A stretch of 64,000 nt of DNA from positions 1-64,000 of the forward strand of contig CAZQQU010000006.1 in the NCBI GenBank assembly GCA_964595625.1. Reading direction: 5' to 3'. A program made the translations under genes and the position numbers. Shown piece by piece: positions 16,551-26,076 of this stretch; within the stretch, counting starts at the first letter, position 1, and each line of letters begins with the position of its first letter. Origin of the DNA: CAZQQU01 sp964595625 (lineage in GTDB: Bacteria; Bacteroidota; Bacteroidia; Flavobacteriales; Flavobacteriaceae). A model generated the notes under the pieces. That model did not search any database. It was given only the letters and a program-made list of their open reading frames with translations, and was not told where the DNA came from.

Positions 16551-18329
16551 TTAAATACTATCTCCGCGTATTAAGCGGTATTGTTTTCGTGCTTCTACAA
16601 AATAAATACTGTCGGGATGGTTAAAAATAATCTGTTCGTAATGGGGTTGAGCCAACTCGGGTTGTTTTAGGGTTTTATGATATAATTCGGCCAGATAAAA
16701 CAAAGCGTTATCTACCAAAATTGCATCCGAATACTGTTGAATTATGGTCTGGTAATTGGCAATGGCTTTTTGATGTTGGCTCGTTTTTTCAAAAATTTTA
16801 GCCTGTAGAAGTAAGGTCTCGTCTTCAATAGATAAACCCGAATAGCGCTGGAGTATTTGGTCTAACTGAGCGATGGCTTCTTGGGGTTTGTTTTGCAAAT
16901 GCAAAAGTTCGGCCGCAGCATAGAGTTGTAGGGCTTGTAAGGATTCTTCGGTATACGAATTATCACTAATCAGCAGACTGAGTTCCATAGCATCGTTAGC
17001 AATCAGTTGAGAAGTCGATTTTTTAAGCACGTCCAATTGGGTTTGTGCCCATTCAAAATCACCTTTAAAAAAACTGGTACGAGCTACTTTAAACCGAGCT
17101 TCTTGTGCTAACGGATCGTTTTTGACCTTGCTTTGGATTTGTGAATAATAGATAAGTGCCTCATTAAATTTTTCTTCAAAAACCAAAATATCCGCAAGTT
17201 GCATTAAGACCCGGGCTTCTTGCAAACGCGTGAGATTGTTTTGTTGCAAGACTTTGAGTTGTTGAATGGCCATCTCTTTTTTGTTGCTGTTAAATGCTAA
17301 AAAATGGTAATAATCCAGTAAAATATCAAACAAAACCGTTGGATTTTCGTAGGCACTAATCAAGGTTTCATATTGTTTCTCAATGTCCGGATACAAGTTT
17401 GGGGTAGCAGTTTCTACCTGGATATTGAGGAGGTATTGTTTTGCTTTGAGCTGGTAGGTTTCTGAAGGTGCATTTTCGGAAACAAATTCGAACATTTCCT
17501 GTGCGGCTTCGTAATCCTTGTCTTGAAAGGTCACCATAGCGATATCCACAATTTGTTCGATGCCTTCACCAAACAAGCGGTACAATGCGCGCTCTTGTAC
17601 AAAAGCCCGATCGTATTGTCGCTGTTGTACGAACAACCAACTCAGTAGCATATTGTAGTAGGGTTGGGGGTTGTTTTGATTTCGCGACAGCAAAATCCGG
17701 CGTAATAACTGATTGGGTTCGTTTTCAGAATCATCGTTGACATACCGACTCAATTGCCGTTGCACGGTTACCAATTGGTTGGGATTTTTTTCGAGCAGGT
17801 CTAAGTAGGCATTCATCATCTTTTCAAAATCTCCTTGTTCGCCGTAAATACGGGCCAAACTGGAACTGTAATCCAAAGAAGGATCGAGCGACATTCCCAA
17901 TTCGAGAGTTTGAATAGCCCAGTCTAAAAGGTTGTATTTTTCAAAATAAGTAGCCATCGCATAGCTGGTTCGTGGGTTTTCCCGAATACTTTCTACAGCT
18001 TGTTGAAAATAATGAGTTGCTTGGGTTTGGTTTTTTTGAAGTAAATAATTGCGTCCTAACTCAATAAAAAGAGGTTTGTTAAAGTGCTTTTGACTGATTT
18101 TCTCGGTGAGTAACTTTTCGGCTAGGTCTAATTGTTCTAGCTGTTGCAAGCACTGTATGTAAAAAACGAAATAATCAAATCGATGCGGGGATTTTTCATG
18201 CAATTGTTGGTAGAGTGGCAAGGCTTTATCGAACTCTCCTTTTTCGAAATAATTTTTGGCCAAAGCATCACTTTGCGAGTAAGCTGCCCACCCAAAAACA
18301 AACAAAACAATCACAAGAATCCGACGCAT
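16551..18329 (-). CDS. TPR repeat protein, exported
   Basis: 592 residues with an N-terminal signal peptide (MRRILVIVLFVFGWAAYSQ) and tetratricopeptide repeats through the whole length, for example AIANYQTIIQQYSDAILVDN and AQPHYEQIIFNHPDSIYF near the C terminus. Such periplasmic TPR scaffolds (including those similar to BamD or YbgF) hold envelope complexes together, but no partner can be named from sequence. It is upstream of the DUF4286-rsmA-mgtE group on the same strand, 50 bases away, and may be part of that unit. Confidence 0.8.
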   Translation of the reverse strand: MRRILVIVLFVFGWAAYSQSDALAKNYFEKGEFDKALPLYQQLHEKSPHRFDYFVFYIQCLQQLEQLDLAEKLLTEKISQKHFNKPLFIELGRNYLLQKNQTQATHYFQQAVESIRENPRTSYAMATYFEKYNLLDWAIQTLELGMSLDPSLDYSSSLARIYGEQGDFEKMMNAYLDLLEKNPNQLVTVQRQLSRYVNDDSENEPNQLLRRILLSRNQNNPQPYYNMLLSWLFVQQRQYDRAFVQERALYRLFGEGIEQIVDIAMVTFQDKDYEAAQEMFEFVSENAPSETYQLKAKQYLLNIQVETATPNLYPDIEKQYETLISAYENPTVLFDILLDYYHFLAFNSNKKEMAIQQLKVLQQNNLTRLQEARVLMQLADILVFEEKFNEALIYYSQIQSKVKNDPLAQEARFKVARTSFFKGDFEWAQTQLDVLKKSTSQLIANDAMELSLLISDNSYTEESLQALQLYAAAELLHLQNKPQEAIAQLDQILQRYSGLSIEDETLLLQAKIFEKTSQHQKAIANYQTIIQQYSDAILVDNALFYLAELYHKTLKQPELAQPHYEQIIFNHPDSIYFVEARKQYRLIRGDSI

Positions 18330-18574
18330 AATGAATAATTTGTGTAAAGATATATGATATTTTTATAAATCAAGTTAGCGACAAGCAGGGAATTCTCTGG
18401 CCAAGAAGGTAGGGCTTACAACCGTAATCGAAAGGAGTTTTTACTTCGGGTCAAACCTCCTGCCAAGATTTCTTGCGTGTTAAAAAAGCGATTTCAACTC
18501 ACTGGTTTTTTCCCGAAAGGGAATAATCAATGAAAACGCCAGGAAATAAAGTCAAAAAAACAACGGGGTGTTTC
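18330..18574. other. Intergenic region with several hairpins
   Basis: Between serS and the TPR gene (both reverse). It contains AGGAG...CTCCT with a TTCGG-type loop (about 18433-18462), CAAGATTTCTTG (about 18464-18475) and a TTCCC/GGGAA hairpin (about 18510-18523) next to a run of six A on the minus strand. The last motif resembles one at 23826-23844. No ORF seen. It may encode a small RNA, but I cannot show it. Confidence 0.35.
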
Positions 18575-19843
18575 TTATTGTATCCACTCAAAACCCGTAT
18601 AGGGTACGAGTACTTCGGGTATTTTAATGCCTTGTGGGGTTTGGTAATTCTCTAAAATGCCCGCTAAAACTCGAGGTAGTGCCAAGGCACTGCCGTTTAA
18701 GGTATGAGCCAAACGGGTTTTTCCGTTTTCATCCTTAAAACGGAGCTTTAATCGGTTGGCTTGAAAGGTTTCAAAATTAGATACCGAAGAAATCTCCAAC
18801 CAGCGTTCTTGTGCGGTCGAATACACTTCAAAGTCGTAGGTCATGGATGAGGTAAAACCCATATCGCCTCCACATAAACGAAGAATGCGGTAGGGCAATT
18901 TGAGTTCTTGTAGAAAAGTTTTTACGTGTTCCACCATTTCATCCAAGGCTTGATACGAAGTATCGGGGTGCTCAATACGAACAATTTCTACTTTATCAAA
19001 TTGGTGTAAACGATTTAAACCACGTACATGGGCGCCATAGCTTCCTGCTTCCCGGCGGAAACAAGGGGTGTATCCGGTACATTTGACGGGTAAGTCGGAG
19101 GGTTTTAAAATGACGTCCCGAAATAAGTTGGTGATAGGTACTTCGGCCGTAGGAATCAAATAGAGGTTGTCTTCGGTAACGTGGTACATTTGACCTTCTT
19201 TGTCGGGCAACTGACCGGTTCCAAATCCAGAGGCTTCGTTGACTAAATGAGGTACTTGATATTCTTGGTAGCCGGCAGCGATATTTTTGTTTAAAAAATA
19301 AGTGATCAATGCTCGTTGTAATTGGGCTCCTTTGCCTTTATACACCGGAAAACCTGCACCGGTAATTTTGACACCCAATTCAAAGTCAATCAAATCGTAT
19401 TTTTTGGCCAATTCCCAGTGGGGAAGTGCATTTTCTAATACCGGTATGTCGCCTTCGCGATGTACCTCTTCGTTGTCATCGGCAGTTTGACCAGATTTTA
19501 CTAGGTGGTAAGGTACATTGGGTAGGGTATATAACAGCTGATTCAAATGGTCAATAGCCCCTTGTAATTGGTCTTGTAAGGTTTTGGTTTCTTCTTTGAT
19601 TTGCGAGGTTTTAAGCTTGAGAATTTCAGCTTTTTGGTGTTCGCCCTTTTTAAAAAGGACACCAATCTCTTTCGAAATTTTATTAGATTCAGCCAAGAGA
19701 TTATCCAATTGAGCCTGTGTATTTCGGCGATTTTCATCGGCTTGTAGCACTTCTTCCAACAAAGGAGCTGCATCGATGTTTCTTTTGGCTAGGCCTTGTA
19801 TAAACTGTTCTTTATTTTCTCTTATTTCAGAAACCTGTAACAT
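18575..19843 (-). CDS. serS: Seryl-tRNA synthetase
   Basis: 422 residues; class II synthetase charging tRNA-Ser. It has the long antiparallel coiled-coil arm (about 30-105), motif 2 (CFRREAGSYGAHVRGLNRLH) and motif 3 (ALPRVLAGILENYQ) near the C terminus. The ATG at 19843 (MLQVSEIRENKEQF) is the usual start; an upstream in-frame TTG adds three residues. A TAACTTTG promoter box lies about 21 bases upstream. Confidence 0.97.
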   Translation of the reverse strand: MLQVSEIRENKEQFIQGLAKRNIDAAPLLEEVLQADENRRNTQAQLDNLLAESNKISKEIGVLFKKGEHQKAEILKLKTSQIKEETKTLQDQLQGAIDHLNQLLYTLPNVPYHLVKSGQTADDNEEVHREGDIPVLENALPHWELAKKYDLIDFELGVKITGAGFPVYKGKGAQLQRALITYFLNKNIAAGYQEYQVPHLVNEASGFGTGQLPDKEGQMYHVTEDNLYLIPTAEVPITNLFRDVILKPSDLPVKCTGYTPCFRREAGSYGAHVRGLNRLHQFDKVEIVRIEHPDTSYQALDEMVEHVKTFLQELKLPYRILRLCGGDMGFTSSMTYDFEVYSTAQERWLEISSVSNFETFQANRLKLRFKDENGKTRLAHTLNGSALALPRVLAGILENYQTPQGIKIPEVLVPYTGFEWIQ

Positions 19844-19863
19844 AACTTTCAATTTAACAACCG

Positions 19864-19871
19864 CAAAGTTA
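19864..19871 (-). promoter_or_regulatory. -7 promoter box of serS
   Basis: TAACTTTG on the minus strand, exact TAnnTTTG match, 21 bases upstream of serS. Confidence 0.55.
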
Positions 19872-20096
19872 ATAAATTTGGAAGCAAGATTTTTAACATT
19901 TTATGCTTTTTCAATTCCTATAGAATAAGCTAAAAAAGTAGTTGATAAGCGGGATCCTTTTTTTTTATTTATTATTTTTTCAAGAAATGGTTTTACGTAT
20001 GCTTCTAATTTTTGTATAAAGAGGAATTACTAGTTTTAATTGGCTTGAAAGAAAATATTAGAGTTACTACTTAGTAAAAAGTAGCTTACCTAGAAA

Positions 20097-21317
20097 CTAT
20101 AATTTTTTTTCTAACAGCGCCATATAAAATCCGTCAAATCCCGATTGGGAAGGAAGTATGGTTTTTTCTTTAACTAGGGTAAAATTCTTTCCGGCCTCGC
20201 GGTTTAAAAATGCCGCCACCTGATGTTGGTTTTCAGAGGGAAGTATGGAGCAAGTGGCATACACCATTTTACCCCCGGGTTTAAGCATCAGTGAATAGTT
20301 ATCCAAGAGTTGGGCTTGGGTATTTCTAATTTCGTCGATAAATTCGGGTTGTAGTTTCCACTTGGCATCGGGATTTCTTCGCAACACCCCCAAGCCACTG
20401 CACGGAGCGTCAATCAGTAATCGATCGGCTTTGGCGTGTAGTTTTTTAATGACTTTGGTCGTATCAATCAGCCGGGTTTCGATATTAAAAGCTCCTGCTC
20501 TTTTGGCGCGTCTTTTTAATTCGTTTAATTTGTTTTGGTGGATATCCAAAGCAATCAGTTGCCCTTTATTTTGCATAAGCGCTGCCAAGTGAAGAGTTTT
20601 ACCTCCGGCACCGGCGCAGGCATCAATCACACGCATCCCGGGAGTTACCTCTAACAACGGAGCGACTTGCTGGGAAGAGGCATCTTGAACTTCAAACCAG
20701 CCCTTTTTAAAACTGTCAAGTAAAAACACATTGGTACGCTGGGTCAGTTGAAGGGCATCGGGAACTCCCGGTAGGGTTTCCGTGCCGATATTCTCGTCAA
20801 AAAATACCCCTTTGACTTGTTGAACGGTAGCTGCCAAGCGGTTTACTCGAATTATCACCGGTGCTTCTTGATTGAGTGCTGCCAGTTCGGTATCCCATTT
20901 TTTCCCCAATTCTTTTTGACCTAATTCATCCAACCAATCGGGAATGGATTCGCGGAATTTTCTTATCTTAGAAAGGCTGTCAAACTTGCCTTTAATTCGT
21001 CTTTTGGGAGTTCCTTCAAATTCTTTCCAGTCGGGAAGTGGAATCCCTTTAAGTACCAACCAAACAGCCACCATTCTAAACAACGCCTCCCGATTAAAGG
21101 GCTCTTTGGTTTCAGCAATTTCGGCGTAGAGTCGTTTCCAGCGAACCATATCGTAGACAGTTTCCGCTATAAAAGCGCGATCCCGTGCGCCCCAACGTTT
21201 GTCTCTTTTAAGAGTGGATTGGAGTACCTTATCGGCATATTTATCATTATTGAAGATTTCGGTTAAGGCATCTACCGATGCATAAATTAAATTGCGATGT
21301 AAAGGCTGTGCACTCAA
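20097..21317 (-). CDS. RsmB/NOP-type rRNA cytosine-C5 methyltransferase
   Basis: 406 residues; SAM-dependent methyltransferase of the RsmB/Nol1/Nop2/Sun family, which forms 5-methylcytosine in rRNA. The SAM-binding motif is VIDACAGAGGKTLHLA. Two catalytic cysteines are visible in LIDAPCSGLGVLRRNPD and VYATCSILPSENQHQ. The N-terminal 140 residues resemble the NusB-like helical part only weakly. Closest functional guess is 16S C967, but other positions are possible. It stands alone, 83 bases downstream of hemA. Confidence 0.88.
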   Translation of the reverse strand: MSAQPLHRNLIYASVDALTEIFNNDKYADKVLQSTLKRDKRWGARDRAFIAETVYDMVRWKRLYAEIAETKEPFNREALFRMVAVWLVLKGIPLPDWKEFEGTPKRRIKGKFDSLSKIRKFRESIPDWLDELGQKELGKKWDTELAALNQEAPVIIRVNRLAATVQQVKGVFFDENIGTETLPGVPDALQLTQRTNVFLLDSFKKGWFEVQDASSQQVAPLLEVTPGMRVIDACAGAGGKTLHLAALMQNKGQLIALDIHQNKLNELKRRAKRAGAFNIETRLIDTTKVIKKLHAKADRLLIDAPCSGLGVLRRNPDAKWKLQPEFIDEIRNTQAQLLDNYSLMLKPGGKMVYATCSILPSENQHQVAAFLNREAGKNFTLVKEKTILPSQSGFDGFYMALLEKKL

Positions 21318-21399
21318 AAGGAAAGTTTAAAAAAGTATATAACTACTACGAATGGGCTGGGTACAAAGGTAGTATCAAAAAATCAGAAGTGGCAAAAAA

Positions 21400-22656
21400 T
21401 TAACGAGAATTGTTGGATTCTAATTGAAAAATCTTTTCAATTAATGCAATGGCCTCGTGGGTACTTCCATTGGCATTCTTCAGGTGATTGGCAACATGAG
21501 AAGTGATTTTTTGAATAAGTCTTCCACTGATCAGTTCGGCTTGTTCTTCGTCAAAATCTACTTTCTTTTTACGTTGGTATTCAATTTCAGCTTCCTTGAT
21601 GGTTTTGAGTTTTTTCTTAAGAGCACTGATAGTCGGGGCAAATTTTCGAGTTTCTTGCCATGCGTTGAACTCCGCTTTTACTTCTTGGATAATTTGTTTG
21701 GCCTGAGGAATATATTTTTTTCTTCGTTCCAAGGTTTCATCGGTCATTTGGGACAAATGGTCCAAATGAATCACTTGTACTTGCGGTAATTCTGCGACAT
21801 CATCGGCCACGTTTTTAGGAACTGACAAATCCAAAATCAGAAGCTTTTTATCCGAATAAATAAGCTCTTTATTAATGGTAGGATTTTGAGCCCCGGTTGC
21901 CACAATAAGTATGTCTGTATTTCTGATTTCGGCTTGTAAATCGGCATATTCTTTGACAATGAGCTTAAATTTTCCGGCAATTTTTTCGGCTTTGTGTTTG
22001 GTGCGGTTAATCAGTGTTATGTGATCGTTTTTAGTGTGTTTAACCAAATTTTCACAAGTATTTCGACCTATTTTTCCCGTTCCAAACAACAGAATATTTT
22101 TTTCAGAAACCTGTTCTACTTCTTTTAAAATGTACTGTACAGCGGCAAAACTTACCGAAGTGGCTCCCGAAGATATTTCGGTTTCTGTTTTTACTCGTTT
22201 ACTGGCTTGAATAGCACTGTTGATGAGCCGTTCCATAAATGTCGAACTCATTCCTAACGACTTCGACTGAATAAAACTCGTTTTAATTTGGCTGATAATT
22301 TCAAAATCTCCCAAGATTTGGCTATCCAAACCGGTGGCTACTTCAAAAAAGAAAGAAACTGCTTCTTGATTTTTATATACATAGCCTACTTGATGAAAAT
22401 CATCTACGGTACCTTTCGAAAAATCGGTAAGGAGTTTAATTAAAATAAAAGGATGCTCCGCAAAACCGTATAATTCGGTTCGATTGCAAGTGGAAATCAC
22501 TAACAGAGAATCTAAGCCTTGTTGTTTGGCCTGAACAATGAGTTGTTCCTTGGTTTCGTTACTTAAAGTAAACAGACCGCGGACATGTTCATCGGCTTTT
22601 TTATAACTGAGCCCGATAGCGTAAAAAGATTTATTTTTGTCTGCCGTTAGATGCAT
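21400..22656 (-). CDS. hemA: Glutamyl-tRNA reductase
   Basis: 418 residues; converts glutamyl-tRNA to glutamate-1-semialdehyde, first committed step of C5-pathway tetrapyrrole synthesis. The nucleophile is Cys57 in VISTCNRTELYGF. The NADPH-binding segment is ILLFGTGKIGRNTCENL and a C-terminal helical dimerisation domain follows. A TATTTTTG promoter box lies 28 bases upstream. Divergent to it is an AraC-type regulator, a conserved pairing in flavobacteria. hemH and the hemJ-like gene are 10 kb away in this window, with unrelated genes in between. Confidence 0.96.
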   Translation of the reverse strand: MHLTADKNKSFYAIGLSYKKADEHVRGLFTLSNETKEQLIVQAKQQGLDSLLVISTCNRTELYGFAEHPFILIKLLTDFSKGTVDDFHQVGYVYKNQEAVSFFFEVATGLDSQILGDFEIISQIKTSFIQSKSLGMSSTFMERLINSAIQASKRVKTETEISSGATSVSFAAVQYILKEVEQVSEKNILLFGTGKIGRNTCENLVKHTKNDHITLINRTKHKAEKIAGKFKLIVKEYADLQAEIRNTDILIVATGAQNPTINKELIYSDKKLLILDLSVPKNVADDVAELPQVQVIHLDHLSQMTDETLERRKKYIPQAKQIIQEVKAEFNAWQETRKFAPTISALKKKLKTIKEAEIEYQRKKKVDFDEEQAELISGRLIQKITSHVANHLKNANGSTHEAIALIEKIFQLESNNSR

Positions 22657-22683
22657 GTTCGTCCCGTCCTAGAAAATTTCGCA

Positions 22684-22691
22684 CAAAAATA
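22684..22691 (-). promoter_or_regulatory. -7 promoter box of hemA
   Basis: TATTTTTG on the minus strand, exact consensus, 28 bases from the hemA ATG. Confidence 0.55.
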
Positions 22692-22785
22692 ACGCTATCC
22701 TTTTACATAAAACAACGCTAAAGGTTCTTTTTATATCGCTTTGGGTTTTTCAGTTCTGATTTTCTAAAAATACGGATAATCTTCC

Positions 22786-22793
22786 TATATTTG
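22786..22793 (+). promoter_or_regulatory. -7 promoter box of the AraC-type gene
   Basis: TATATTTG, exact TAnnTTTG match, 62 bases upstream of the ATG at 22855; divergent from the hemA promoter about 95 bases away. Confidence 0.55.
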
Positions 22794-22854
22794 TAGTAAA
22801 TACAACTCTTAGCTACTTATTTCTTTAGAATGATTCTAAATAAACTTAAAATCG

Positions 22855-23757
22855 ATGGCCCACTTAACTTCGGATAAAAACAACGATAGAAGTTCTTTTA
22901 ATCATCATTTGATTGAAGAGGAAATTCATTTGTTTACATTTAAAAATGATAGCGAACATTCTCATGATTTTTATAGAGATACCGATCCTCAGTTCATTCA
23001 ATTTCACTTTTGTATCAAAGGAGAGGCCACTTTTATTTTTAATGAAGGACGCTATCAATATCCCATCCATGATGAAAAGTCGATGATTTTATACAACACC
23101 CAGCAACACTTACCGATACATTTGCGAGCGGTGCCACACTCTTGGGTAATTTCGGTATTGATTTCCATTAAGAAGTTACACAGTTTATTTTCTTCCGAAG
23201 CGGGTTATATCTCTTTTTTAACCGATGAAAATAAGGATAAAAAATACTACCAAGAGAATCCGATTACTCCGTCTATGGCAGTGGTACTTAACCAAATCTT
23301 AAATTTTAACCTCCATGATTCGGTTCGTCGTACGTATCTTAAAGGAAAAGTCTATGAATTGATTGGTTTGTATTTTAACCGGCCGGCAGAAGCGGATGTA
23401 GAAACGTGCCCTTTTTTATTAGATGAAGAAAATGTACGAAAAATACGTCAGGCTAAAGAAATTATTCTTCAGCAACTCACAGAACCACCTACCTTACAAG
23501 AATTGGCGGACACCATTGGGTTAAGTTTAAAGAAACTCAAAGAAGGCTTTAAAGAAATTTATGGGGATACCGTATATGGATTTCTGCTAGATTATAAACT
23601 CGAATATGCACGCCAACTACTTGAAAACGGTTCTTACAATGTGACCGAAGTGGGCTTAAAAGTAGGGTATAGTACCTCTTCTCATTTTATTGCTGCCTTT
23701 AAGAAAAAATTTGGGGTTACTCCTAAAAAATATTTACTCGGCTTGGTGCAGGGATAG
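22855..23757 (+). CDS. AraC-family transcriptional regulator
   Basis: 300 residues. The N-terminal part (about 1-190) looks like a cupin-type sensing domain. The C-terminal part (about 195-298) has the two AraC helix-turn-helix motifs: LQELADTIGLSLKKLKEGFK and VTEVGLKVGYSTSSHFIAAF, followed by the signature FKKKFGVTPKKYL. Divergent transcription from hemA suggests that it could control heme synthesis or iron/heme responses, by position only; related regulators in this position are PchR-like. The ligand is unknown. Confidence 0.9.
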   Translation: MAHLTSDKNNDRSSFNHHLIEEEIHLFTFKNDSEHSHDFYRDTDPQFIQFHFCIKGEATFIFNEGRYQYPIHDEKSMILYNTQQHLPIHLRAVPHSWVISVLISIKKLHSLFSSEAGYISFLTDENKDKKYYQENPITPSMAVVLNQILNFNLHDSVRRTYLKGKVYELIGLYFNRPAEADVETCPFLLDEENVRKIRQAKEIILQQLTEPPTLQELADTIGLSLKKLKEGFKEIYGDTVYGFLLDYKLEYARQLLENGSYNVTEVGLKVGYSTSSHFIAAFKKKFGVTPKKYLLGLVQG

Positions 23758-23849
23758 TTTTTCGGAGTAATTTTTTTGCTGAATTAAATTCTTGAAAGTA
23801 GTTTGAATCTAGGTCACTTCATGGGTTTTTTCCCTTAAGGGAAATTAGT

Positions 23850-24782
23850 TTATTTCTTTTTTTTGTAGAAATCCCGATGCGGTTTTACAATGATTTCTAC
23901 ACGGCGGTTGTGCTGTCTGCCTTCTTCGGTTTCATTGGTATCTCGGGGTTGACTAAAGCTCCAAGCTTCCACTTGAAAAAGGTATTTGTTTTCGTCAACC
24001 AAAGTTTGTTTCAGTTGGTCCACCACACTTTGAGCGCGTTTTTCAGAAAGGGCCAGGTTGTACTGATACGAACCGATACTGTCGGTATGCCCGGCTACAA
24101 TAATTTCGGCCATGCCTACTTTATTAATTTGATAGGCCAAGGAGTCTAACTGCTGCATAGAGGTTTCTTTAAGTTGAAACTTATCAAAATCAAAAAGCAC
24201 ATCCGAGCTCAAATTGATTTTAATCACTCCACTTATCGTTCCCACGGCATCAATATCTACACCCGGACTTACTCCCGAACAAATATCTTTTAAATCGGTA
24301 ATTCGGACAAAATAAAATATATCCCGAATATCTTCAACCACCGGAGCTATATCCACAAAAGACCGACCTCCTGAAACAGCACCTAAATTCAACCAAGTCT
24401 CTCCGTCTTTGGAAATTTCTAATTGAAAACTCTCAGCCGAGGGACCAACTTCCCAGATGTAAATATCGGGCCCTTCCATATCCACAAAGCCATTGTCGGT
24501 AAATTCTAAGACCAAGACACCACCACAGCCCAAAGATATATAATTGGGTACTTTGTAATGGGTATAATTGGGTTCACCCAACGCACTGCGAGGATCAGAA
24601 AATTCTTTGCTAGCATGGGGCCTACCTTGAATAAATTCCACCACTTCATCAGCAAATGAAATTTTGCCTAAAGGCAAATAAATAGCCTCACTTTTATTGA
24701 TACTATAGGATTTACCCTTTATTTCAATTTGCGAAAATAAAGAGCTTGCATATAAAAAAAATAAAATACATAAGGCTCTCAC
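23850..24782 (-). CDS. OmpA-like outer-membrane-associated protein
   Basis: 310 residues. A signal peptide (MRALCILFFLYASSLFS) is followed by a beta-rich domain of about 170 residues found in cell-surface proteins (VLEFTDNGFVDMEGPDIYIW) and then an OmpA C-terminal peptidoglycan-binding domain (about 190-305: VAGHTDSIGSYQYNLALSEK, RAQSVVDQL). It should tether the outer membrane or a surface complex to murein. It follows the porin gene by 55 bases on the same strand, probably in the purB-porin-ompA order. Confidence 0.85.
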   Translation of the reverse strand: MRALCILFFLYASSLFSQIEIKGKSYSINKSEAIYLPLGKISFADEVVEFIQGRPHASKEFSDPRSALGEPNYTHYKVPNYISLGCGGVLVLEFTDNGFVDMEGPDIYIWEVGPSAESFQLEISKDGETWLNLGAVSGGRSFVDIAPVVEDIRDIFYFVRITDLKDICSGVSPGVDIDAVGTISGVIKINLSSDVLFDFDKFQLKETSMQQLDSLAYQINKVGMAEIIVAGHTDSIGSYQYNLALSEKRAQSVVDQLKQTLVDENKYLFQVEAWSFSQPRDTNETEEGRQHNRRVEIIVKPHRDFYKKKK

Positions 24783-24837
24783 GAGATAGGATTATTGGCT
24801 GGTATGAAGGTATTAAAAATTATTTCTTTATAAAATA

Positions 24838-26076
24838 CTAAATCCCTAATTCGACTTGGAAACGAACATACCAACTTTTGACCGGGTCGGATTGAGGCCA
24901 TTGTTGCTGTTCGTGGGTAATTTCAGCTTGCATTTTAAAAGCGTGTTCCCAAATGTATTTGGTGACTCCAAAACTCAGTTGTGAGCTTTCAGGAAGCAGG
25001 CTTTTGATGTCGTGTTTGGGACGGCTATGAGAATATCTACCGATGATTTCCCAATAATTTTGAAAAATATAACTCAATTGAACATCCCAACCGCTTCCGG
25101 CTATTACATAACTTTGCTCTGATTCATCCTCCGGGTTGGTAGTGATCGACTGATCGGTATCCCGCATCATCCACGCTGTTTGGAACGACCAGCCGTTGTA
25201 TTTTACGATAGCATCTAAAAATACGGAGGTCAAATCACGGGCTTCAAACAAATCTTGACCCCGTTGACCTTGCGATTGGGTGGCCCCTTGATTCAAATGA
25301 TAGACCCCGGAGAGCATCAACTTGGGACTTGTTTCACGGACCAAATCTCCTTCAAAATAAGCTCCACCGTTGGAAAAATTTCCAAACGGATAGAGTTCAA
25401 TTTTTCCGGTATACGCCAATTGGTAATCCGAACTTCCGGTCCAGTTTCTTCCCGATCCGGTGCTTAGAGCGGTTTTAATCTCATAACCAAATCGATCTTT
25501 CGGGTTGTCGATATAATACACCTGCAAACCAAAATCTCGGTCGATGTTAAATCGGGCATTGTTGATGGATCGATCGGTGAGTTGCAACGCTCCGGAAGAA
25601 TTAATTCGCTGCCGGTTTCCGGGCAATTTGGTTTGTCCAAAGCCAATATGCCAATGGGCGTTGGGGCGATAAAAAAGTATGGCATCCCGAATAATATTGA
25701 TGTTTTCTCCACTTTCCACGGTACCGATATCCTCGGGGGCAAAAGAAAGTTGCAAGGCATAGGTGAATTGCGGGCTTCCTACATACCCGTCAAAACGCAG
25801 GCGTAATCGACGTATTTGTGCGGAAATTTCTTGAGTCTGATTGTCGTTAAATTCAAAAGTAGCTCGGTTTTGCATCCGAAAACGAATGTTAAACTGAAAC
25901 AAACTATCGGGCGAGGTTAAACCCACTCCTTTCCCAAAACTGTAGTAGGGGAGAGCTTCAATTTTAATTTGGTTTTTTTGAAGTTGTCGTTGTAAGGAAT
26001 CAGTATTTTTCTGTGCATAGCTCACGCTACCTATCAATACCAATACGAATCCCAGTAGGAAACTTTCCACTCTCAT
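24838..26076 (-). CDS. Porin, OprO/OprP-type outer membrane channel
   Basis: 412 residues with a signal peptide (MRVESFLLGFVLVLIGSVSYA), a short coiled stretch and then alternating beta strands ending in an aromatic-rich C terminus (SWYVRFQVELGI), as expected of a 16-stranded barrel. The N-terminal FNIRFRMQNRATFEFND and RIRRLRLRFDGYVGSP-like segments match the phosphate-selective porin family (family knowledge); actual solute preference is unknown. It overlaps the end of purB by four bases, so the two are translationally coupled, an odd metabolic pairing. Confidence 0.85.
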   Translation of the reverse strand: MRVESFLLGFVLVLIGSVSYAQKNTDSLQRQLQKNQIKIEALPYYSFGKGVGLTSPDSLFQFNIRFRMQNRATFEFNDNQTQEISAQIRRLRLRFDGYVGSPQFTYALQLSFAPEDIGTVESGENINIIRDAILFYRPNAHWHIGFGQTKLPGNRQRINSSGALQLTDRSINNARFNIDRDFGLQVYYIDNPKDRFGYEIKTALSTGSGRNWTGSSDYQLAYTGKIELYPFGNFSNGGAYFEGDLVRETSPKLMLSGVYHLNQGATQSQGQRGQDLFEARDLTSVFLDAIVKYNGWSFQTAWMMRDTDQSITTNPEDESEQSYVIAGSGWDVQLSYIFQNYWEIIGRYSHSRPKHDIKSLLPESSQLSFGVTKYIWEHAFKMQAEITHEQQQWPQSDPVKSWYVRFQVELGI

